Positions 1 through 6,736 of a stretch of DNA of 7,410 nucleotides are shown piece after piece (the stretch's first letter is position 1; each line of letters begins with the position of its first letter). A program made the position numbers and the translations under genes. Origin of the DNA: Dehalococcoidia bacterium UBA3254. Its GTDB lineage: Bacteria; Chloroflexota; Dehalococcoidia; Dehalococcoidales; UBA3254. The DNA lies in contig DEUU01000088.1 in NCBI GenBank assembly GCA_002362735.1, forward strand, positions 1 to 7,410, given 5' to 3'. The notes below the pieces were generated by a model. The model saw only the letters and a program-made list of their open reading frames with translations. It did no database searches and had not been told where the DNA came from.

Positions 1-500
1 TGGCTCCGAATCGCCGAAATATTCACTCAAAGATAACGGTGATTATTTTTGGACATCAAAATAGGTCCGACCAGTATCCAGTGAACGTATTACCTGGAGA
101 TATGAATATCTCAAGTTGATAACCTCCGTGACGCGACTGAGTAAATTGTTATAAATGGAAGCATATCCTGATTGTAGGTCATGAAAATCATTTCAAAAAG
201 ACCAGCCGAATCTTGAAGTCGTGGAGCAGATTGCCGAAAGTAAAAAGGCCGGTTAATCATGGGCTATGTTTGATAAATACTCGGCACTTTTTATGAGAAT
301 ACCCGTAGCTGGTAAAAAGCTTAAACGGAGCCGTATATCAACATACAAGTCAACGAGGAGAGATCATTGAAGAGATAGGACCAGAAGACATTCTTGACAC
401 TTTGCAGCAGAAGGGTTTTGTACCAATAACTCAATTATGTTCATAACTGATTTATATGGAACGTCGGCCGTGCAGCTAGTGCCTATATTCTAAGAATTAC
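1..500. other. Gene-poor region with no intact gene
   Basis: No intact gene is recognisable here on either strand. On the plus strand a frame is open from the left edge to a TGA at 117-119 (38 codons, reading ...YPVNVLPGDMNISS); it could be the end of a gene cut off by the window or chance. From about 185 to 446 there are protein-like segments broken by a stop and a frame change, described separately. No tRNA, rRNA, CRISPR or clear insertion-sequence end was seen. No convincing terminator for the minus-strand regulator is visible; the only nearby symmetry is a small odd palindrome at 487-497 (ATTCT-A-AGAAT). Confidence 0.5.
185..446 (+). pseudogene. Possible decayed gene remnant (unknown family)
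   Basis: One reading frame runs from 185 to a TAA at 254-256 and reads like protein (FQKDQPNLEVVEQIAESKKAG). The same frame then continues from 257 through an ATG at 266 (MFDKYSALFMRIPVAGKKL...) to a TGA at 368-370. A shift near 345-362 into the neighbouring frame gives another protein-like stretch (EIIEEIGPEDILDTLQQKG) that ends at the TAA at 444-446. Joined across one internal stop and one frame change, these give about 85 residues of low-complexity-free, charged sequence that looks like former coding DNA. I do not recognise the family. No good ribosome binding site precedes the ATG at 266. The segments could also be chance open frames or the result of an assembly indel, so this is a tentative call. 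Confidence 0.3.
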
Positions 501-1004
501 TTACAGCTTATCATAAAGCACGTTGACGTGTTTCTTTATTATTGCCAGGCTTTGATTCAAGGACTTGATTTCGGCTTCACTCAATGCCCCTAAAACCTCT
601 CTGCTAACACGTTGTCTGGTAAGAGTATTATGCCGCTTGGCAGTAGTCAATCCTCTAATGGTGATACTTACTTCCTTTTTCCTCCGGTCGCCGCCTACCT
701 GATTGGAAACCACAAAACCATGCTTTTCAAGTGTACTGATGAGTTTAGATGTTGCATGCCTGGATCGAGACATAGCGTTACCTATCTCTGTCTGCTGCAT
801 TGTTCCACCACAAAGTATTAAAGTATTAAGAAAAATAAAACCTGCGCGACTTATCGTTTTTATATGAAATTTTTGTTCATAATATCTTTCCAATGTATCT
901 GATGTATCAAATAATTTAAAAAATGTATCGATATTTAAATCGCGAAACTGAGTTCGCAGGTCATTAGCCACGCCAGCAATTTTTTCCTGAAACGATTGGG
1001 TCAT
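501..1004 (-). CDS. MarR-family transcriptional regulator
   Basis: This 167-residue protein is a typical MarR-size winged helix-turn-helix regulator. Family members bind DNA as dimers and usually repress nearby genes until a small ligand releases them. Residues 1-50 are the helical N-terminal dimerisation part. The helix-turn-helix lies around 69-97, with the recognition helix in the stretch beginning SRSRHATSKLISTLEKHGF. The wing carries the family D-x-R signature (D106-R107-R108) followed by KKEVSITIRG. The C-terminal helix (about 142-165) would complete the dimer interface. The ATG at 1004 is the first start in frame and is preceded on the minus strand by an AAAGG about 12 nt upstream. The gene is divergent from the transporter/redox genes, so it is a reasonable candidate for their regulator and its own. 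Ligand and target are inferred from position only. Cys65 is the only cysteine, so multi-cysteine redox sensing is not indicated. Confidence 0.88.
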   Translation of the reverse strand: MTQSFQEKIAGVANDLRTQFRDLNIDTFFKLFDTSDTLERYYEQKFHIKTISRAGFIFLNTLILCGGTMQQTEIGNAMSRSRHATSKLISTLEKHGFVVSNQVGGDRRKKEVSITIRGLTTAKRHNTLTRQRVSREVLGALSEAEIKSLNQSLAIIKKHVNVLYDKL

Positions 1005-1154
1005 GTTCTGTTATTACCTTTTATATATTTATATATTCTTTCCACGCCAAAGCTGGTTTCTTTAGCCATTCACATAATTCTTCTAACTAATATTTCCCCT
1101 GCTCTACTATATTTTCCCAAATCAGAGTTGCGACAATTATTATGGTGGTTAAGA

Positions 1155-1166
1155 GCATTCAAATGC
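1155..1166. repeat. Small inverted repeat, possible operator
   Basis: GCATT and AATGC flank a 2-nt centre, giving a 12-bp near-palindrome about 150 bp upstream of the marR start. MarR proteins usually bind short palindromes of this general size in divergent regions, so it is a candidate operator. Short AT-rich inverted repeats also arise by chance, and no second copy of this exact motif was found near the strong promoter. Confidence 0.2.
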
Positions 1167-1352
1167 ATGTCGTCATTCCCAGATAATTTGCGTTAAAATA
1201 TCCAACTTTCAAGCAAGCATAATGTAATTAACGGGTGTTGTCAAGAAATATTTGTTAAATCTTATATTGTAATACAGGCAACAATTATTTTTGAATATAA
1301 ATTTGATATTTGGTTCTTAATAACTTTTTATTGTTTATCATTCTGTCAGGAC

Positions 1353-1374
1353 GAAGCATTAAGTATTTAGCTTC
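1353..1374. repeat. Inverted repeat GAAGC-N12-GCTTC
   Basis: A 5-bp stem with a 12-nt loop lies about 45 bp upstream of the -35 box of the strong promoter and is followed by ATTTTA. It could be a regulator site or a weak stem-loop. The stem is too short and the T-tract too poor to call it a terminator. Confidence 0.2.
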
Positions 1375-1419
1375 ATTTTAACCTCTTATAATTAGTTTTA
1401 ACACCGAATATTACACCTA

Positions 1420-1448
1420 TTGACAAAGAATGTATCATATGTTATAGT
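1420..1448 (+). promoter_or_regulatory. Sigma-70-type promoter for the transporter/redox genes
   Basis: A perfect -35 box TTGACA (1420-1425) is separated by exactly 17 nt from a -10 box TATAGT (1443-1448), which differs from TATAAT at one base. Transcription would start near 1455, about 130 nt before the ATG at 1584. The spacer and -10 region contain an imperfect palindrome around CATATG (1436-1441). A MarR dimer bound there would block polymerase, but that is inference. Confidence 0.72.
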
Positions 1449-1583
1449 ATCCTTCAATTCAATTCCACTTACGTATGCAGAAGTTCAGGAATTTCCCTTA
1501 GAGTTTATCTTCAGTTAAAGAGTATGGGAGTTAAATTGTAATTTTGAGATATTGATAAATTAAAAAGAAGGAGCTATCGTTCT

Positions 1584-3206
1584 ATGAAAAAGAAAAGGTT
1601 ATCAGCAATAGTCGGCTGCGTTTTCCTGATCTTGGTATTAGTATCGCTTCCCTTTATGAGTGCTTGTTCTACAACAACGACACCCACTCCAACGTCCTCG
1701 CCAGCGTTGTCTACCACAGCAGCGACGCCAGTAAAAGCCACCTCACAAGGTCCGCAAACTGGCGGCATCTTGAAAATAATAGCTCAACCCGGTGTAGTAA
1801 ATTTGGGGTATCCAGGCACAAAAGGCGCCGGCGGTGATTTTGCTATCTCCAGAACCTGTGTCGAGTGTCTCCTCGATGTGGATGACAAATGCAATGTTAT
1901 CCCCTGGTTAGCAACTGGCTGGCAATATAGTGCGGATTACCTAACTGTTACATTCACCCTCATGAAGGGAGTGAAGTTCCATGACGGCACAGATTTCAAC
2001 GCTCAAGCTGCCAAGACTTGTCTGGAACAGGCGAGATCAGCGCCAGAACTTAAACAGGTAACATCAATAGATGTTATTGATGACTATACGATTCGGGTAA
2101 ATATGGCCCAATCCGACCCCGGACTTTTACTGGCTCTTACTAATCCCATCACTGCCGGCATGGTTTCTCCAGCTGCTCTTAAATCAATGGGGAAAGATTG
2201 TATGTTGCATCCGGTAGGCACGGGTCCATTCAAGTTTGTTAGCTACGAACGTGATGTCCTTCTCAAATATGAGAAGTTCAATGACTATTGGCAGAAGGGC
2301 AAGCCTTATCTTGATGGTGTAGAATGGCATTTCATTGCTGACCCGGTGACTAAAGTGCTTTCTTTTAAGAATGGAGATGCACATGTTGCATTAAGCCTGC
2401 CGACAAAAGATGTAGCTGATTTACAGGCTTCTGGTAAATATAATATATCTCTTGTTCCTTCGGCGATATTTGGAGTCTGTGGCGATAGCGCTCATCCCAA
2501 TTCACCATTCGCCGATATCAGGGTGAGGCGAGCGATAGCGCACTCCATTGACAATGAAAAAGTAGCTAAGGCAATAGGGTACGGTTTGTATATACCTGTC
2601 AACCAGGAATCTACTCCTACAGCCTGGTCGTATAACCCGGCAGTAGTAGGTTATCCTTACAATCCCACTAAAGCCAAAGAGCTACTGGCACAAGCGGGCT
2701 ATTCCACCCTTGAGACCAAACTCACTTGCCCAACCGGTGAGCTTTATGGGTTGTTATATCCTGCAATACAAGGATATCTAAGTGCAGTTGGCATTAATGC
2801 CAAAATCGATATGATAGACATGGGTAAATGGGTACAACTCCAACAAAGCGGATGGACCAATCAACTGGTTCAACATGACATGATGTGCAGCCCGGGGTCA
2901 GAGGATCCAAGAAAATCATTAACAAATAGGATTTCAAAACAGTCCGCAGCATTTATCCCTGCATCGCTTTATATTCCGGACGACTATAACACCAAGTTGA
3001 TGGCGGCATCAGCACAGATGGACAAAGAGAAAGCTAAAGTGCAAACTCAGGAGCTAATTAAGATGATTACTGACGATTATTGTCTGGTTATGCCTGTTTT
3101 GCAAATTACCCAGCAATGCGTCCGAGATCTCAAGGTTCACGATCTCAACATGTTTACTGTCTCCGCTGGTAAGTTTAACCCGGAGAATGTATGGTTAAGC
3201 AAGTAG
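1584..3206 (+). CDS. ABC importer solute-binding lipoprotein, SBP_bac_5 (DppA/OppA-type)
   Basis: This 540-residue protein is the extracellular binding component of a peptide/opine/nickel-class ABC importer. It captures the solute outside and delivers it to the permeases encoded downstream. The N-terminus has a KKKR basic start, a hydrophobic segment (about 8-25) and a lipobox-like MSAC, so Cys28 is the likely lipidated residue. A Thr/Ser/Pro/Ala linker follows (29-58), a style common in Dehalococcoidia lipoproteins. The mature domain shows family hallmarks: PWLATGW (107-113), GVKFHDGTDF, PVGTGPFKF (210-218) and DIRVRRAI (311-318). The length fits the family. The start is supported by AAGGAG at 1568-1573, 10 nt before the ATG. 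The gene is first in the array, behind the strong promoter. The protein is unusually rich in cysteine for an exported binding protein, including C92-x2-C95 and C103. The ligand cannot be read from the sequence; a peptide is not assured, because this family also binds other small molecules. Confidence 0.93.
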   Translation: MKKKRLSAIVGCVFLILVLVSLPFMSACSTTTTPTPTSSPALSTTAATPVKATSQGPQTGGILKIIAQPGVVNLGYPGTKGAGGDFAISRTCVECLLDVDDKCNVIPWLATGWQYSADYLTVTFTLMKGVKFHDGTDFNAQAAKTCLEQARSAPELKQVTSIDVIDDYTIRVNMAQSDPGLLLALTNPITAGMVSPAALKSMGKDCMLHPVGTGPFKFVSYERDVLLKYEKFNDYWQKGKPYLDGVEWHFIADPVTKVLSFKNGDAHVALSLPTKDVADLQASGKYNISLVPSAIFGVCGDSAHPNSPFADIRVRRAIAHSIDNEKVAKAIGYGLYIPVNQESTPTAWSYNPAVVGYPYNPTKAKELLAQAGYSTLETKLTCPTGELYGLLYPAIQGYLSAVGINAKIDMIDMGKWVQLQQSGWTNQLVQHDMMCSPGSEDPRKSLTNRISKQSAAFIPASLYIPDDYNTKLMAASAQMDKEKAKVQTQELIKMITDDYCLVMPVLQITQQCVRDLKVHDLNMFTVSAGKFNPENVWLSK

Positions 3207-3243
3207 AAATTTAACCATTAGGCTGACCTATGGCTAATATATC

Positions 3244-3249
3244 AGGAGG
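3244..3249 (+). promoter_or_regulatory. Shine-Dalgarno AGGAGG fixing the flavoprotein start
   Basis: A perfect AGGAGG ends 7 nt before the ATG at 3257. The longer in-frame alternative starts at 3230, but its upstream sequence (taggctgacct) has no comparable site, and the AGGAGG would then fall inside the coding region. The start at 3257 is therefore preferred. Confidence 0.8.
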
Positions 3250-3256
3250 CAAGCAG

Positions 3257-5212
3257 ATGCATAGCCAGGAGTTGAAAGACGAGCATATCTCCAATTGGCC
3301 TTATGCTGTAAGCTACGATAAAGAGAATGAAGAGATTTGTGATGTTCTTGTGCTCGGTGGTGGATTAGCTGGATGCCACGCTGCAATAAATGCCGCGAAA
3401 AAGGGAGCGAAGGTCATTGTGGTGGACAAGGCAGCGGTGATCAGAAGTGGTTCCGGGGGAGCAGGGATTGATCACTGGCATCACGCTTGTACCAACCCAT
3501 GTTGCAAGGTCACCCCGGAAGAGATGGTGAACTCATTCGGTAAATATTCTTTTGGGCATTCTAATTATATCGTTTGCAAGGAAAGCTGGGATGCTCTTCT
3601 TGATGTAGAGAAAATGGGCATTAATTTTAGAGATGTGGATGACGAATTTGCAGGCGCCGAGTTTAGGGACGAAAAGACCAAGATAATGTTCGCCTATGAT
3701 TATGAGAACAAACATACCATAAGGCTCCGAGGTGGGGCGAATATGAAGCCTGCCTTATACAGGGAACTTAAACGGCTAGGCGTAGAAATCTATGACCGTG
3801 TTATGGTTACGAGCCTGTTAAATGAAGGTGGAAGGCCAGGCAACAGAATTATAGGCGCGACAGGAGTGAATGTTCGAACCGGCGAGTTCTATGTCTTTAA
3901 GGCAAAAGCCAGTGTACTTTCATTATCAACCCCTACTCGACTCTGGATATTCTCAACCGAACTGGTGGGGTACGGTGACGAGAATTGGGACCCTTTAGTT
4001 GCGGGTGATGGCTATGCCATGGCATGGAAGGCGGGAGCCGAGTTTACGGCCATGGAAGGAAGCCGGGGACGGTGCCCCGGAGGCTTAAGCCACGTGACTT
4101 ATGGATTTGGTGGTTCTCACAATACCTGGTATGCCTGCACACTGGTCGACGCTAATGGTAAAGAGATTCCCTGGGTTGATCGGGATGGGAGAGTGCTGAA
4201 AACGGTGTCGGAGAGATATCAACTAGCGCCCGGACAGAAATTTACACTTCACGGGCCGGCGACCTTACCCTATGAATACCGTTTCTCATTTCTCACTCCT
4301 GACTTGCTTGAGCGCACAGCGAAGGGTGAGTTTGTCCAACCATTTTATGCCGATTTGCCCGGTATGCCAGAGCATGAGCGGAGGGCGATCTTTGGCCTCA
4401 TGGTGGGCAATGAGGGCAAGACCCGCGTGCCAATATATGACTTGTATACTAAAGCCGGGTTTGACCCTGACAAGGACATGCTTGAGGTACCCGTTTATCC
4501 AACCGACCCGGCTTGCTTCGGTAGTGACTATGGTAAGAACATGGGACCTGGGCCTGCACAATGGCGTGTAATGAGCGGTGGCGGGCCGGTGGTTGATTGG
4601 GACCTTAAAACCAGTCTGGAGGGTTTATATACAACTTCAGGAGGCGCTGCCGGGGCGTCTGCGACGGGGAGATATGCTGGTAGAAAGGCAGCTGCTTGTG
4701 CGCTAACAGCGAAAGAGCCAGTCATAGACAGACAGCAGGTGGAGGATGAAAAGACTCGCATCTACGCCCCAGTGAATCGAAAAGATGGAGTGGGATGGAA
4801 AGAGTTGCAGGCCGGTTTATGCCGGATTATGCAAGATTATTGTGGCGAATATAAAAGTGAAGAGAGCTTGAAAACAGGTTTAACTTGGCTAAATTCGATA
4901 AGAGAAAGTGAAGCTTCAAGAACGTATGCCAGGAATCCGCATGAGTTAAGACATACCTTGGAATGCATGGTCCGTCTCACCGTGGGAGAAATGATTATGC
5001 ATGCCTGCCTGGCACGCAAGGCAAGTAGCCCATCTCTGAATTTTAAAAGGGTGGATTATCCCGAAATAGACCCGCCGGAGTGGGATAAGTTTATCACCAT
5101 AAGATTGGAGAATGGAAAAGTCAAAGTTGGAGAGTTGCCTTTCCGTTACTGGCTCCTGCCCCCTAACGCTTCTACTTTTAAAGAGAATTATAAGCAGCAT
5201 TGCAGTCTTTAA
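3257..5212 (+). CDS. FAD-binding oxidoreductase, AprA-like (fumarate reductase/APS reductase flavoprotein superfamily)
   Basis: This 651-residue cytoplasmic flavoprotein probably reduces or oxidises a small imported molecule, with the neighbouring ferredoxin as electron partner. The N-terminal Rossmann motif is GGGLAG (34-39), with D57 placed to bind the FAD ribose. R63-S64-G65 stands where SdhA/FrdA have the RSH that links FAD covalently, so FAD should be non-covalent, as in AprA. AGDGYAMAWKAGAEF (249-263) is a common FAD_binding_2 motif. EGLYTTSGGAAG (455-466) is the C-terminal FAD-contacting segment. The C-terminus (NPHEL from 560, DYPEIDPPEWDKF from 600) resembles the AprA helical domain as I recall it. 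The central region around 266-290 (RGRCPGG, FGGSHNTW) does not match the AprA or fumarate reductase active-site motifs I know, so the substrate is unknown. There is no Tat or Sec signal. A His/Cys-rich stretch (H73-W-H-H-A-C78, C82, C83) follows the FAD loop. The gene lies between the binding-protein and permease genes, 43 nt before the ferredoxin gene. Confidence 0.85.
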   Translation: MHSQELKDEHISNWPYAVSYDKENEEICDVLVLGGGLAGCHAAINAAKKGAKVIVVDKAAVIRSGSGGAGIDHWHHACTNPCCKVTPEEMVNSFGKYSFGHSNYIVCKESWDALLDVEKMGINFRDVDDEFAGAEFRDEKTKIMFAYDYENKHTIRLRGGANMKPALYRELKRLGVEIYDRVMVTSLLNEGGRPGNRIIGATGVNVRTGEFYVFKAKASVLSLSTPTRLWIFSTELVGYGDENWDPLVAGDGYAMAWKAGAEFTAMEGSRGRCPGGLSHVTYGFGGSHNTWYACTLVDANGKEIPWVDRDGRVLKTVSERYQLAPGQKFTLHGPATLPYEYRFSFLTPDLLERTAKGEFVQPFYADLPGMPEHERRAIFGLMVGNEGKTRVPIYDLYTKAGFDPDKDMLEVPVYPTDPACFGSDYGKNMGPGPAQWRVMSGGGPVVDWDLKTSLEGLYTTSGGAAGASATGRYAGRKAAACALTAKEPVIDRQQVEDEKTRIYAPVNRKDGVGWKELQAGLCRIMQDYCGEYKSEESLKTGLTWLNSIRESEASRTYARNPHELRHTLECMVRLTVGEMIMHACLARKASSPSLNFKRVDYPEIDPPEWDKFITIRLENGKVKVGELPFRYWLLPPNASTFKENYKQHCSL

Positions 5213-5255
5213 CAGCGTGTAGACTGGGAACCTATCCCGATGGAGGTAAACGATA

Positions 5256-5594
5256 ATGGAAAACAGAGCATATCTGGTACCCAATCCATTTGCCCCATGC
5301 CAGCCAGTAGTGTTTGACTCTGACCTCTGTACCGGCTGCAATACATGTGTGGAGGTGTGCCGTTCAGATGTGCTTGTACCCAACCCAGAAAAGGGTAAGC
5401 CACCAGTAACACTTTATCCCGACGAATGCTGGTTTTGCGGTTGTTGCGTCGCCCACTGCCCAATACCCGGGGCAAATAGAATGGAGCATCCATTAAACCA
5501 GAGAGTGGGTTGGAAGCGCAAAGAGACCGGTGAATATTTCCGGATTGGGATGGCCAACCCACCACCCCCTAACACACGACCACCGTGCGGTTAA
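5256..5594 (+). CDS. Two-cluster 4Fe-4S ferredoxin, AprB-like beta subunit
   Basis: This 112-residue iron-sulfur protein is the likely electron-transfer subunit of the upstream flavoprotein. Two CxxCxxCxxxC motifs can each bind a 4Fe-4S cluster: C25, C28, C31, C35 and C58, C61, C64, C68. The usual proline after the fourth cysteine is present only in the second motif (C68-P69); the first has C35-R36. Extra cysteines are C15, C63 and C111. After the clusters comes a tail of about 40 residues (RVGWKRKETGEYFRIG, then a proline run). It resembles the tail that follows the clusters in AprB and wraps around AprA (from memory of that family). That supports a stable complex with the flavoprotein rather than a free ferredoxin. 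A GGAGG at 5242-5246, 9 nt upstream, supports the ATG at 5256. The gene follows the flavoprotein gene by 43 nt, so co-translation is likely. Its redox partner beyond the flavoprotein is not visible. Confidence 0.87.
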   Translation: MENRAYLVPNPFAPCQPVVFDSDLCTGCNTCVEVCRSDVLVPNPEKGKPPVTLYPDECWFCGCCVAHCPIPGANRMEHPLNQRVGWKRKETGEYFRIGMANPPPPNTRPPCG

Positions 5595-5686
5595 GATACT
5601 GCCAGAACAACCGATGTAAGCCAGCAGTTAATGTGTAAAAGAGAGTATTTTTTATCTGAATGGTAATCTTAAAGATAATGACTTGA

Positions 5687-5723
5687 CTCAGATGCTCCCT
5701 GAGCAGGCAACTCTGATAATCAG
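5687..5723. repeat. Cluster of small inverted repeats before the permease genes
   Basis: The 173-bp gap between the ferredoxin and permease genes contains overlapping symmetries: CTCAG-N7-CTGAG (5687-5703), TGCTC-CCT-GAGCA (5693-5705) and CTGAT-A-ATCAG (5713-5723). The first two are mutually exclusive hairpins. None is followed by a T-run, so no intrinsic terminator is called. They may be a processing or regulatory structure that sets different levels for the redox genes and the permease genes, or may be chance. Confidence 0.3.
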
Positions 5724-5767
5724 ATCGTTTACTTTGTACTAACGAGGTTTTTAACAAGGACGGATAA

Positions 5768-6724
5768 ATGTCTACATATGTCATTCGTCGGTTGATTCAG
5801 GGGATAGTTATCATTGTTCTGGTCAGCGTAATAATATTCTCAATGATGCACTTTCTCCCTGGAGACCCGCTTCTGATTTATATAGCGCAAAATCAGATAG
5901 AGTCAATATCAAAAGAAGATTATGATTCTCTTCGTATACAATATGGGCTGGATAAGCCTCTACCAGTACAGTATTTTAACTGGGCATCTAACGTGCTTCA
6001 CGGTGATTTCGGATCCTCGATTGTCTACCGTGACAAAGTGGGTAAACTTTTAGCTGAGCGTCTTCCAGTAACTGCTCACATCGCTATACTGACTATTATT
6101 TTGAGCACTATTCTCGGCATATTAGCGGGATTAATTTGTGCCCTGCGGCGGGGAGGATCACTGGATACAATAGTGACTTCTATTGCAAATTTTGGTATAA
6201 GCATTCCTGCGTTTTGGTTGGGTATATTGATGATATATGTATTTGCCTATGAGCTCAAATGGTTACCGATTTGTGGCTATACTTCCCCATTCAAAGACTT
6301 CTGGTTAAGTACAAAGCAATTGGTCATGCCAGTTTTATGTTTAAGCCTTTTATCTATCGCTGCTACAGCTCGCCAAACCCGGTCAAGCATACTTGAGATC
6401 GTCCGACAAGACTATATCCGGACTGCCTGGTCTAAGGGACTAAAAGAGCAGAATGTGGTAATAAGACATACGCTGAAAAACGGTCTTATCCCGGTTGTTA
6501 CACTAATAGGCATCCATGTTGCGCTCATATTTGGTGGTTCAGTGATCATTGAGACAGTATTTAATATCCCCGGTATGGGCAGATTACTGGTTAGCGCTGT
6601 CTTTGCCCAGGATTACCCAATTGTTCAGGGTGGCTGTTTGCTAATCGCGATCATAGTGGTAATAACAAACATTTTGGTGGATATTTTTTACGGTTGGCTT
6701 GATCCCAGAATACGCTATAGTTAA
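5768..6724 (+). CDS. ABC importer permease, DppB-type
   Basis: This 318-residue membrane protein is one of the two channel subunits of a dipeptide/oligopeptide/nickel-class importer. The N-terminal membrane helix (about 9-30) runs into the PGDP motif (31-34) typical of DppB. The characteristic YGLD (59-62) and GDFGSS (79-84) segments follow in the periplasmic part. Five more hydrophobic segments follow. The cytoplasmic coupling loop carries a degenerate EAA motif (QDYIRTAWSKGLKEQNVV...), which contacts the ATPases, and is followed by LKNGLIPVVTLIG. The sequence ends in the family signature WLDPRIRYS. The length is normal for the family. AAGGA at 5756-5760 with a 7-nt gap supports the ATG at 5768. 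It is separated from the ferredoxin gene by 173 nt but only 12 nt from the next permease, so the two permeases are clearly co-transcribed. The substrate is set by the upstream binding protein and is unknown. Confidence 0.93.
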   Translation: MSTYVIRRLIQGIVIIVLVSVIIFSMMHFLPGDPLLIYIAQNQIESISKEDYDSLRIQYGLDKPLPVQYFNWASNVLHGDFGSSIVYRDKVGKLLAERLPVTAHIAILTIILSTILGILAGLICALRRGGSLDTIVTSIANFGISIPAFWLGILMIYVFAYELKWLPICGYTSPFKDFWLSTKQLVMPVLCLSLLSIAATARQTRSSILEIVRQDYIRTAWSKGLKEQNVVIRHTLKNGLIPVVTLIGIHVALIFGGSVIIETVFNIPGMGRLLVSAVFAQDYPIVQGGCLLIAIIVVITNILVDIFYGWLDPRIRYS

Positions 6725-6736
6725 GGTGTATGAGTT

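Larger units (their letters stand above)
1005..1583. other. Divergent AT-rich intergenic regulatory region
   Basis: This 579-bp gap separates the divergent MarR gene and the solute-binding protein gene. It is very AT-rich and contains no convincing gene. It holds a strong promoter toward the plus-strand genes (1420-1448) and a weaker possible one (TTGTCA at 1238-1243 with TATATT 19 nt further on). It also has three small inverted repeats: ATATAT-TT-ATATAT at 1023-1036 just upstream of the marR ribosome binding site, GCATT-CA-AATGC at 1155-1166, and GAAGC-N12-GCTTC at 1353-1374. No clean promoter for marR could be picked out on the minus strand. With the strong promoter, the transcript would have an untranslated leader of roughly 130 nt; no strong riboswitch-like fold was seen in it by eye. 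Confidence 0.6.

Noticed and set aside
1022..1050. Minus-strand promoter for marR (TTGGCG, 17 nt, TATATA)
   Set aside because: The start point would fall downstream of the AAAGG ribosome binding site, so the transcript would lack it; the match is likely due to AT-rich sequence.
996..1196. 66-codon plus-strand open frame in the intergenic region
   Set aside because: It overlaps the start of the regulator gene, has low-complexity hydrophobic content from AT-rich DNA, and lacks a ribosome binding site.
3257..5212. Calling the flavoprotein succinate dehydrogenase or fumarate reductase subunit A
   Set aside because: The covalent-FAD RSH motif is replaced by RSG, the C-terminal ESR-type arginine segment is replaced by ARKASS, and no membrane anchor or SdhB-type subunit gene is adjacent.
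4946..5565. Minus-strand open frames of 145 and 118 codons opposite the flavoprotein and ferredoxin
   Set aside because: They lie antisense to two well-supported genes, overlap each other, and show no recognisable domain.
3257..5594. Calling the pair true adenylylsulfate reductase AprAB
   Set aside because: The central substrate region differs from AprA, the ferredoxin is shorter than usual AprB, and no sulfate-activation or Qmo genes are seen. Only AprAB-like is supported.
5598..5653. Intrinsic terminator after the ferredoxin gene
   Set aside because: The only stem (ACTGC/GCAGT) is 5 bp with a 21-nt loop, and the T-run at 5648-5653 is about 20 nt away from it.
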